This document shows positions 9,401 through 19,092 of a DNA stretch of 31,688 bases, piece by piece. Made by a program: the position numbers and the translations under genes. Origin of the DNA: Rhizaria sp. SCN 62-66 (Eukaryota; Rhizaria, unplaced); contig MEDY01000353.1 in the NCBI GenBank assembly GCA_001724265.1, positions 1 to 31,688 on the forward strand. Direction: 5' to 3'. The notes under the pieces were generated by a model that did no database searches, was not told the DNA's origin, and saw only the letters and a program-made list of their open reading frames with translations. Position 1 is the first letter of the stretch, and every line of letters starts with the position of its first letter.

Positions 9401-10346
9401 TCGCCGCTGCGCTGTCGGGTCAGGACGGCGGCGGCGAGACGCGCAGCCGCAGCAACAGCAGCAGCAGCGACGGCTTCGTCGACCTGATGGACGACAGTGA
9501 AGGAGTGGATGAGTTCCCGGCTCCTCTTCGCAAGCTCCTTGGTTTCCTCGCGTGCGTGCCTTCTACAGTCAAGACGATGGCGTATCCTGCTCTGGGGCAC
9601 GTCGGCGGCCGCGCTGGCGGCAACGGCAACGGCAACGGCAACGGCCGGGCTGGACAAGAGCACCTCGACGTGCTCGACGAGGTATGTGGTATATTTAATA
9701 ATATTTTGCACTTATTGAACCACATCTAGATCAAATTTGGTATTGAATAATCTCACATTCGTAACTCACTTTTGAGATGTATTTTTGTTTTCTTCTCTCC
9801 TTTGTTAACAAACCGCAGGAGGACTCTGTCGCCACGTTCGCGCGTCTGCAGCCTCCTCTATCAACCTCCGAGTCCATGCTGGTGTCGCGCATGTGCTGGC
9901 TCGCACTGCCTTTGTTGCACTCGCACACCGTGTCCATGGAGCGCCGTCTGCCCACCCTCGTCTCTCTGGTCACCAACCTCTCCGACGTGCTCGCCGCGCC
10001 CGAGGCCCCCGTGCCCGCCAACGCCAGCGCATCCGCCCGCGCGCGCGCCGCCGCCCTGGCTGCCGCGAACCGCCAGCTCCGCGTTCTCGTCGTCCTCTAC
10101 GCGCACGCCTACGCGTCCCTGCGCCGCGAGCGGCTCGAGCGCGCCGAGATGGGCGAGCCTGCTGCCGAACAGCCGTACCTCGTATCCGCGCGCGCGTTCA
10201 CCCGGTACGTCTGTCAGGCGGCGCACGACGCGCAGTATGCGCTGAGTTATGCGGAAAACAGGCCGGTGCCGCCGTTCGCGCTTGGCCGGGTCCGCGCGTC
10301 GGGGCGCCGCGGCGTCGGGGCTGCTTTAGTGCAGCAGCAGCAGCAG

Positions 10347-10383
<37 letters not shown>

Positions 10384-10519
10384 TTGAAAAGCAGCGTGCA
10401 GAGCGTCTGCAGCGGCTGAGCGACGAAGCCAAGGCGCAAAAGCGTGCTGCTCGCCAACAGCATCGCCAAAACAACGACGAGCGCCAGAAGAAGCAACAGG
10501 AGCCGAAACAGCAACAGCT

Positions 10520-10555
<36 letters not shown>

Positions 10556-12161
10556 GCAGCAGCAGAAGCAACCTCAGTGGAAGCCTGCGCCTGCGGCCAA
10601 TACCGCTGCCGATGCCCTTGCAGCTGCAGCCAGATCCATCGCCACTGTCCCGGCCGCTAGCGCTCCGAACGCGACTGCTGCTGCGGCTGCTGCTCCGTCG
10701 ACCGTGGGCGCTGCCCTGGGTCCGTTCCCGCGCGGTCTCCGCTGCCTCGGCCCGCTGCCCGCGTCCCTCGCGCCGCAGATCCACCGCCTCCGCACCGCAC
10801 GCCTGCTCCACGCCCTCCCGCGCCGCCGCGTGTTGTTATCCGAGGTCCCCGCCCCGCTGCTCATGTGGCGCGCGCCCGCTGCCGCGCTGGACATTCCCTC
10901 GCAATTGCTCCGCACGCTCCGCGACGAGCTCGCGCTGCCAGACCTGTCCCGCGAGACCGTGGCGCAGATCGCGCTCAATGGGTACCAGCGCCGCGTGGCC
11001 GAGGTGCCGCACGCGGTGAAGCTCGGACCACAGGGCCCGCCTGCGATGTCGCTGGAGAAATTCTTCGTCAGTGTGCTGCGGGATGCGAACAGCAACGGCA
11101 ACCGCGCGCAGCTGCACTCGCAGTTTGACACGGCGGCGCCTGCGGTGTTCCTGCTGCTGCAGCACGAATCGCCCGTGCATCTGACCGGGCTCACCGCGCC
11201 CGTCTCCGCCGCCGCGGCCGCCGAGGGCGTTCACGGCGGCGGCGCCAGCAACGCAGCCGCCGCCAACTCCTCGAGCAGTCTGAGTAGCGGCGCGGCAAGC
11301 CAGCAGCCGCCTGTGGTGTTGGCGTGGGACTCCGAGTCTCCCACTGCGCGTTGCCCGCTTGCGCTCTTCCAGCATGACCTCGCGCGGTACGCCACTGCGG
11401 GCGAGCTGGGCCTTGGCATCCCGGCCGAAGACGACAACGATGACGGCCACAACAACGCCGCGACCGGTGCCGGTGTCGGTGCGAGGGGCGCGCTTGTCCC
11501 AGTTGTCGCGCTGCTGCGGCCGCCGTACCGCGCGGACTCCGCCGGCCCGCGGCCCGAGCCCGGGAGCGCGGCCGCCGCGGCGCTGGCCGCCGGCGAGCGC
11601 CACAGCGGCGCGGCACGGTGCATCGTTATCGTGCTGCGCGGCGCGCAGCTGCCCGCCGCCCTCGGCAGCGGTCTGGGCAAGGATGAGGTTGCGCCGAAGC
11701 TGCAGAAGAGTGCGGGGGACATCGCGGCGGTGTGGGACGCGCTGCCGCTGCGCCCGGCCTCCGCCTTGGCCAAGTCCGTCACCGCGGCGGCCTGGAGCAG
11801 CAACAGCGGCAACAACGGCGGTAATAATGGTAACAACGATGCGAACGAAGAAGAGGACGGCGCTTCGCCCGAGCTGGAGCAGCCGCAGCTGGCGACCTCG
11901 GTCCCCGCCCGCGCCGCCGCCGAGTCGGACGAGGACGACGGGGACAACGGCGCCGGCGAGCGTGCGCTCAACGCCTCCCGCGGCGCGATGGACAGCGTTG
12001 CCGCACTGAGCAACGCTGAGTTGTGGCTATCGAGGCAGGAAGCCACCGGTCTGCAGGTCAACCGCGACCTGCGCCGGAACGTGTTCGCGAACCCGCTGTA
12101 CTTTGTCGTGGTCAGCAGGGGCGTCAAGAGCGTGTTCAAGGTCGACCGCTGGCAGGATTGA
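6499..12161 (+). CDS. Large Ala/Gln-rich protein, two exons, unknown function
   Basis: Exons 6499-9681 and 9819-12161 join in phase 0 (donor GTATGT, acceptor AACCGCAG) to give 1,841 aa starting MSDDCEFEMISS. The N terminus is acidic Ser-rich. Nt 7290-7800 encode a long Ala/Glu/Lys repeat (AEAEAKAKADAEA type), likely a single extended or coiled-coil helix as in TolA-like proteins. Two parts look folded: nt about 8528-8815 (THDGYYRLSRRRARSLLPLL, QWRCFLQRYGPLVTFD) and nt about 9100-9310, plus the start of exon 2 (ARLQPPLSTSESMLVSRMCW and following) and the last 40 residues (NPLYFVVVSRGVKSVFKVDR). Two polyQ tracts sit in exon 2. An in-frame GTG lies at 6490, but the ATG at 6499 is the natural start. 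I recognise no family. Continuity of protein character across the splice supports the gene model. Confidence 0.75.
7290..7800 (+). repeat. Degenerate GCT-GAG-GCT-AAG repeat encoding an Ala/Glu/Lys helix
   Basis: Short imperfect units of Ala, Glu, Lys and Asp codons run for about 170 codons with embedded Ala runs. The repeat is probably expanded by slippage. Its reverse strand gives a long Ser/Leu-rich shadow frame. Confidence 0.85.
9682..9818 (+). other. Intron of the 1,841-aa protein gene (137 nt, phase 0)
   Basis: The donor is GTATGT and the acceptor AACCGCAG, with a TTAAC branch-like element and a T-rich tract upstream. The local drop in GC matches the intron exactly. Confidence 0.85.
10332..10382 (+). 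repeat. CAG tract encoding polyQ
   Basis: CAG codons run with a single GAC interruption. A second Gln-rich block, with Lys interruptions, follows at about 10509-10571. Long uninterrupted CAG makes this a candidate length-polymorphic site. Confidence 0.9.
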
Positions 12162-12629
12162 GCACGGAGTGGCTGGGGTGAAAGTGAGTTGAGTAGTTTT
12201 TTTGGTGGGCCCAGGAAGGAATTGTTGAGATAGAGGGCCGATGGTGATACTATTTCGCTGAAAAAGATTTTGAATACTTTGATACCGTTTTTGAGAAATG
12301 AGAAAATCGTAAATTTATCCACGTTGGAATACAACTGCACATATGTTCAAGTCGGAATTACTGTTTTTTGGTCATGGTCGCTTCGAGCAGCGACAGACTA
12401 GCCGTTGGCACCAACAGACAGAGAGGGGGAAATCGGCGTCAACAAATGCTCGCCATAAATTCGTTCTTTGGATACGAAATTTGAGTATGTGAAAGAAAGT
12501 GCAATTTATTTGCCATTATTTATCTGTTTATTCCACGATCCCGCATTTCGCTCTCTATAGCTCCCTTGTTTCTACTGCTCTTGGTGAGGCGTTAAACGAA
12601 TCAGCAGCTTCTGCTTGTTGTCCCTCCTG
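12162..12629. other. Intergenic spacer
   Basis: AT-rich 468-bp spacer between tandem plus-strand genes. It contains an inverted repeat at 12377-12394 (GTCGCT/AGCGAC, 6-nt loop) and a TATA-like CTCTATAGC near 12551, about 75 bp before the next ATG. No gene is supported. Confidence 0.5.
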
Positions 12630-15600
12630 ATGGACTCCACTTCTTCGCCTTCGCGCGCATCACTCGTGCCCGCGGATGCCAAGCACGCGTTGGACGCCGA
12701 GGCCGCGTACGAGTTCCACCGCTTGCGCCGTGTTCAGCACGAGGCAGCGTCCGAGGCAGACCTCCTCGTGGCCGCCGCACGCTCGCACCTCAACAACTCC
12801 CTCGCCTTCTCGCTCGCCCCCACCAACACCTACGCCGTCCAGCCGCTCTACCTGCCTGGTGAGACCCCCGTTGCGACGCCCAGTGGCGGTTCTAGCCCCC
12901 GCGCGCTGAGCCACGTCCCTCACCAGCCCTCCGGCCCCGGCGTCGCTGCCTCCATCCCGAGCAACAGCAAGCCCATCTCTTCCTCTGTCCCCGTCGCTGC
13001 TGCCGCGACTGCCACGGGCGCGCCTCCCAGCGCTGCCGCGTTGCGCCGCGCGTCCGTTGCCGCTCCGCACGCCAGTCTGCCTGCGTCTCCGCGCCCTATA
13101 GCCCAGTCTGACCTCGCCGCCTCGCGCCGTGGCAGTACTGTCGCTGCAACAGCGGCCGCACATGCTCCTGCCGCAGCTCCCAACGCTACCACGGCTGCGA
13201 GTGCTACCGGGACGCCGAGTCTCGCCGCGCTGGCGGTGCCCGCGCCCGCGCACGCGTCTGTGAGCTCGATCGCTGAGCAGGCGCTTCAGCTCCTCGCTCT
13301 CGGCTCCACTTACAGTCGCGCAACAAACGCACGCGCACACGCACACGCCAACGCAAACGCACAAGCGAACAACGCTGCGAGCTCCGGTGGTGTGGTTGCG
13401 TCTGCGCCGGATGCAGGCCCGCTCGCTGCCCCCGCCCGCGCCACTGCGGCCTCTGCGTTCGCGGCGGCTGACGGCGCTGAGCCCGACTCATACATGTACT
13501 CTCAGCAATCCCAGTATCAGCAACTGCAACAACAGCAACAGCAACAGCATCACCAAGTTGCATTGACGCCGGGCCTTGCACTCGCCGCTGAGGTCCGCGC
13601 ACGCGCCCGCGCCCGCAGCAGCGCGTTCCCCGCCGTCGACTCTGCATCCACGTCTGCAGCTGACGTGAATTACGACGAATGGGGTCTCGGCCCCTCGCAG
13701 CCCCACGCAGGTACTTACACTTACACTGCCACCGGAGCTACTTCCACACCGGGCGGCTCAATGCCGCTGGCCGGGGCTACGTACCCGTGGCCCTTGCCCT
13801 CCACTGCACTGCGCCACACCGGCGCTATCACGAGTTCCGGTACCCACGGTGTAAGTGCGAATACAAAGGTGAACGCGAGCGCTCATGGGCCTGCGTACAG
13901 CGTCCCGACGGCGTCTGCCGCGACACGCAGTCAGCACCACGAGCAGCAGCGCGCCGCGGCCGCTGCAGCCGCGGCCGCTGCCGCTGCCGCTGCCGGTCGT
14001 GTGTCGACGCTCGCGTCGGTCTCCGCTGGCATCGCGGCGACAGGCGCCCACGGTCACCCGCACTCCCACGCGCACGCCGCGGTGCTGTCCGCCGCCCCAG
14101 CTCCTTGGCAATCGACCCTCCAGCTGCAAGACGCCAGCTCCACCGCCGCCGCGGCCGGTGCCCCCGCGCTATCCACCCGTCTTCGTACGGCAATGGACCT
14201 CGCCACCCGCGAACAACGCCGTGCCAACGCTTTGCAGTCGCGGCTTACCGAGCTTGCGCGGGCGCGGGACGTTGACCGTGACCAAGTGCTCTCGGCGCGC
14301 CGCGTCGCCACCGAGCAGGCCGCCGCTGTTGATGAGCTCGCCGCCGCAGTAGCCGAGCTCGCCGGCGCTCTCGAGGAGCAGCGCGTGGGCCGCGCTGTCG
14401 ACGCATCCGAGGCCGCCGCGCGCGCCGCCGAGGCCGCCGCCGCCGCAAACCGCGACCTGGCCGCCTCACGAGCCGAGGCCGGTCGGTGGCGCGGCGCGGC
14501 CGAGGCGGCTGAGCGCGAGGCGGGCGCGGCGCGGGCCGCGGCGGAGCAGATGGAGCAGCGCGCGCTCGCTGCCGAAGAGCGGCTTGAGCTCTCAGCTGCG
14601 GCCGGTGCGCGCGCTGCTGCAGCCGCGGAGGCGCGCGCAGCGGCCGCGCTGTCCTGCGTCCGCGCCGAGGCCGAATCCGCTCGCAGCACGCTAGAGACTG
14701 AGCTGCAAGCGGAGGCCGCAGCGCTGCAAGAGCTCGCTGAGCGCGACCGCGCGCTGCGGGAGCAGGCCGAGCGTGCCACCGCCGCGGCCGAGGCCGGGCG
14801 CGCCGCGCTGGGCGCCGAGCTGGAGACGCTGACGGGCGCGATGACGCAGCTGGAGCAGGCGTGGGCTGCGGAGCGGCGCGCGGGCGAGGACGAGCGTCGC
14901 CGCGCCGCAGAGGCCCTGGCGCTAGAGCAGGCGCGTGCGGTGCGGCTCGAGAAAGAGCTGCGCAGGCACGAGCGCGCCGCACTGCAGCGCGCGCGCAACG
15001 GTGGCAATAATAACCCCAACGCGGTCACCAGCGCAACTGCGTTGACGCTGTCTGGGTGTGACAGCGCCTCTGCGGTGGGCGCGGGTGCGCTGCCACTGTC
15101 GCTGGCGCAACAGGCCGTGTTTGACGGGCTTAAAGCGCGACTGGCCGACAGCGAGTTCCTGGTCACCGAGCTCACTGACCGACTTGAGTCCACCGCGGCT
15201 GCACTGGCGCTGGCGGTCAAGGAGGAGGGCGCGCTGGCATCGCTGACGCGGCTGCGCGAGGCCGAGGCCGAGGTCGAGGCGCTCAGGGCCAGGCTCGCTG
15301 GGTACCGCGCCGGAGACCCCGCACAGGCACCTCTTGCACACTCACAATCGGCGTTCTCACAGTCGCAGAGTCTGCAGTCTCTGGCGGCGGGTGTCGGGGC
15401 TGACGCTGCGGCCACTGTGGCCGCCCAGGAGAAGGTACGACTGCATCGCAGTCTGAAACTATTGTATCAAAACTCCAATAATGCATTTTGCTCATGAAAT
15501 AATGTAATTTTATTCTTTTCCGGTGCTAATATTGTTCTTTGTTTTCTCTGTTTTTCTAACTTCTTTCTAGGTCGCGCTTGCGGACTCTGCGTCTGCGCGC

Positions 15601-16407
15601 GTGCTCGCCGCCCACGGTCCTCTGGCCGCTGCGGCGCGCGAAGTCTCCTTCGCCGCCATTGACGCCGCGCTCTCGCTCGCTCCCACAGCGGCCGACGACG
15701 CGAGCACGCTGCGCGAGAAGCTCGCCCGCGCCGCCCCCGCGCTCGGTGCTGCGGGGCAAGTCCTCGCGCGCGCTGGGTCCCACTGCGAGGCCGCGGCGGA
15801 CGCGCTCACCGCGCTGCGTCGCGCCGCCGCGGCTGCCGTGGCGCGCGCGGTTGCGGCGGACGCGGCCGCGGGGGCGCTGGAGCGTCGGTGTGTCGCCGCC
15901 GAGGAAGGCGCGATGGAGGCGCTTGACCGGGCGGAGGCTCTGTCGCGGCGCATCGAGGGCCGTCTTGGCGGCAATGTCAGCACACAGCAACAACTGCAGC
16001 AACAACAGCAGTCACAACTAGCCACGGATGCTCCTAGAGCTGGCCTCAACGCCTCGGTCGCCAGCGCACAGCCCGGTCAATCTAGCTCTAGCTCTAGCTC
16101 TAGCTCTAGCGCAAATGCAGGTGCGACACTAGGGGAGGCTGCCCGCGCGATCCGCCACGTCCGGTCCCCCCAGCGCGCGGCGGGGCCCGGGGGCGCGCTG
16201 TCTGTCGCGGCCGCCCGGTCCGTCTTTGCCGCGCGCTCCGCCATCGGAGCACACGCCGCCGCTGCGATGCGCACTCCGGTGCAACACACGGGTTCTGGCA
16301 TGGGTACCGCGGGGTCGCTGAGTGCGAGGCGCGGTTCCGGTGTTGGCGCCGGTGCGGGTGCGGGTACGAGTGCGAGTAAGGCTAAGGGGGTGACAAAAAA
16401 CTGGTAA
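12630..16407 (+). CDS. Ala-rich coiled-coil protein, zero-frame product of a long locus
   Basis: Exons 12630-15434 and 15571-16407 join in phase 0 (donor GTACGA, acceptor TTCTTTCTAG) to give 1,213 aa ending VTKNW. The first 500 residues are Ala/Ser-rich and disordered with a short polyQ (13520-13550). Nt about 14180-14990 encode a long heptad-type coiled coil rich in Ala, Glu and Arg (LEEQRVGRAVDASEAAARAA style), with a second coil at 15100-15300 and a third in exon 2. A track frame starts at TTG 12615, but the ATG at 12630 (MDSTSSPSRAS) is the normal start. The role is likely structural or scaffold, by composition only. The stop at 16405 comes one codon after A AAA AAC, and the -1 frame continues open to 22130, so this may be the short form of a much larger protein (see the next two entries). 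Confidence 0.75.
15435..15570 (+). other. Intron of the coiled-coil gene (136 nt, phase 0)
   Basis: The donor GTACGA follows codon AAG. CTAAC lies about 13 nt before the TTCTTTCTAG acceptor and looks like a branch site. Retention would add 20 residues and end the protein at 15497. Confidence 0.85.
16081..16110 (+). repeat. Hexanucleotide tandem repeat TCTAGC x5
   Basis: Five perfect copies in the coding sequence encode a ten-Ser run. The locus is short and likely prone to length change. Confidence 0.9.
16395..16401 (+). promoter_or_regulatory. Candidate -1 ribosomal frameshift site, A AAA AAC
   Basis: In the zero frame the codons read ACA AAA AAC TGG TAA, so the heptamer A AAA AAC sits in exactly the X XXY YYZ register required for tandem -1 slippage. 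After slippage the next codon is CTG at 16401 and the frame is open to 22130. The zero-frame stop lies one codon after the site. G-tracts at 16403-16420 (GG, GGGGG, GGG, GG) lie directly downstream and could form a G-quadruplex or other structure. I could not find a strong long-stem hairpin by eye. A missing A in a homopolymer would produce the same picture. Confidence 0.45.
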
Positions 16408-19058
16408 GGGGGCCGGGAGGTGATTGTGACCGCTATGGAAACACCTACTTTGGCAATGAGAACAACAACAACAACAACAGCAATTATAGCAACGACAACA
16501 GCGACTACGACAGCAAATATTATGAAGGCAGTGTGAGTGAAGAGAGAGATACAGAGCAACGGCAACAACAGGGTTTTGGCTCTGTCGTACCTTTGTCAAG
16601 CTTTATCTCTACTACTTTTGCTCCAAACAAGGCTGCTGCTACTGCTCATAATGCTGATGTCACTGGCTTTGGCGTTGTCCACGCTGTTGATGATCTTGTC
16701 AGTAGAACACAGTCGCACGAATCCCCCCCGTCCCCCCGTTTACCCCCTCACACCGCCGCTGCTACCGCGCAACAACAACAGCAGCAACAGCAGCAAGAAC
16801 AACGGCTGCAGCCGCTGACGCAGCAGCAGACTGCGGTTGCCGCGGTTGCGGCGCGCGCCACACAGTCGGCTCAGGCCGCGCTAGCTGCCCACAGGGCCAG
16901 GCTCGCTGCCGGTCCGGGCTACCACATGCAGCAACAGCAACAACAGCTGCAGCAGCAAGCGAAGCAACAACAACAGCAACAGCAACAACAACAGCAACAA
17001 GAGCCAGAGAAAGAGAAGCAGGAACGCAGTGACCGTGAGCACCAAAGTCACCTTGAGCAGCAGTATGTGCCCACTGCGAATCACAACACATTCGTGCCGT
17101 CTGTCTCAACTCCAACCCACGCTCCTACTCAGGCTACCAGTGACAGTAATACCCCACGTCACAACCAGATTCAGGGCGCTAGGTTCAATTCCGGTTCTGC
17201 GCTTGGCTTGAGTGATTTACAGTCACTCGAACAGTCGTTTGACGTCTCCCAGGTCTCGGCCTCGGCCGCGCCGTCATCCGCCGCTTCCTCAACATCGGGT
17301 GCCGCATATGTCTCTGCTGCAGAGGTTTCTAGCTCTCGCTCTCGGACTGGCTCTGATATCAGCGCTGGCTCTGACTCCGGCTCTCGTTCTCATTTGGGCG
17401 CTGCTATGGGAAGCACTGACAACGCCAGCTCGTTAGAGCCACATCAGCACCAGCAGTCGCAGCATCATCAGCAACGCCAGCAATGGCAGCATCATCAGCA
17501 TCACCAGCAACATCAGCAGCAGCAGACTGTGCCGGCCCCCGCGCCCGTGTCTGTCACTGTGTCTCGCGCGATCGCCCTGGCCGCTGCACAACGCTCCGCC
17601 GCCACCTCAGCTATACTGACGCCCATGTCTGCTTTCACTGCAACGACGCCGCGTAAAGCTGCGATCGACGCTGTCGACAGCAGCGGCGACGACGATGACG
17701 ATGAGGAAGCCGCGACCGGCAACAGCAACAGTAACGCAGTATCTACAACTATTGCCAAGCAGCCCGCGCCCGCGCCTGCGCTTGTGCCCGGGCCGGAGCC
17801 AGAGTCTGACTCCGAGTGCGACGGCGAGGGCGGCGTGTTCGCGCCCTTTGCGGCGCAGGACTGCAGACGCAAGCGTCGGGACAGTGCCAACGCCGCTGCC
17901 GCTGCCGCCGCCGCTGCCGCCACCGCTGCTGCTGCCGCTGCTGCTGCTCGCGCGGCTGCCGAGGCTCAGGCTTCGTCCGAGGCCGCGGCCATTGCTGCGG
18001 CTGCCCAGGCTGCTGAAAATGAGAAGCAACAACAGGAACTACAAAGGAAGGCATTGGAACAGGTGCAGGCTGGACCGAAGTCCCCTCGGCCCGAGACTGC
18101 AGTGCTGAGCTCTGGCTCGAACAACCAGACCCCAGTCCGCCCCCAGGCCTTCAGTGACCGTGAGTGCAGTGACCGTGGACGCAGTGGCCGTGAGCGTGAC
18201 AGCGCGCTGCCGGCGTCGCCCCGGTCCCCACAGTCGCCGCTGACCGTGATTGCGCCGGCCCTGCCCCCCGGGGGCCACGGGCGCGCACAGTCACCCGTCA
18301 GCGCACAGTCACCCGTCAGCGCACAGTCACCCGTCAGCTCACAGTCGCAGCCGCCACAGTCACCACGGTCACCACGGTCACAATGGCAGTTGCTGTCGCG
18401 GTCGCCAGGAGCGGCTTCGATGTCCCCCGTTGCGCCGCCGCACTCGCTCCCGCTGCCACAGTCGCCGCCGCCGCTCTCCGCTCCCGCCCCAGCGGCCCCG
18501 GCGCTGACTGTGGGCGCTGCTTTGGCGGCGTCACCGGCGGCGCAGTCTGCAGCGGCTCTTGCTCCTGCGAGCCCGACCGTGAGTGCGTCGACACCGGTCT
18601 CGGCGCTGCCGCCGCGAGCGCAGACCGCGCGCGCCGCCGTCAGCGGCACCGGCGCCGCGAATGCGATGCCTCCGCGGTATCCGCCGCATGCAGGTGTTCA
18701 CGGTCACTCTGCTGCGGCCCACGGTCACCAGTCGCAGTCTTACGGCCACGGCGCGAGCCGTGCGCTGCCTGCTTCCGCACGCGCCTCGTCTCCGAGCCCG
18801 AGTCACAGCTACAGCTACAGTCACACTGAGTATGTTGACCATTATGACGAGCATGGTTCGCCGCGTCGCAGGAGCAGCAGCCGCGGCCCGAGCCCGCATA
18901 CCCACGCACACGGTCGCTCGCCGTCACTGCCGCGGCCCCACAACGCTTCTTACGCTCAGGGCCACGCTTCTGCGCTCTCTCCGCCGCAGTCAAGATCACA
19001 GTTGCAGCCAGCGGGGCGCCCTCCACTGCGCCCGCAGCATGACAGCCAACAACAACTG

Positions 19059-19092
<34 letters not shown>

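Noticed and set aside
14054-15415. Minus-strand open frame of 453 codons, Ala/Ser/Arg-rich
   Set aside because: It is antisense to the coiled-coil gene. High third-position GC removes stop codons on the other strand, and there is no domain, promoter or intron evidence.
16404-16489. Intron from GTAAGG to ...TTATAG that would join the two long frames in register
   Set aside because: It is frame-compatible and not excluded, but its donor is unlike all 11 local donors, and it lacks the C/T-rich tract and branch-like element before the acceptor. Kept as the main alternative to frameshifting, not as the call.
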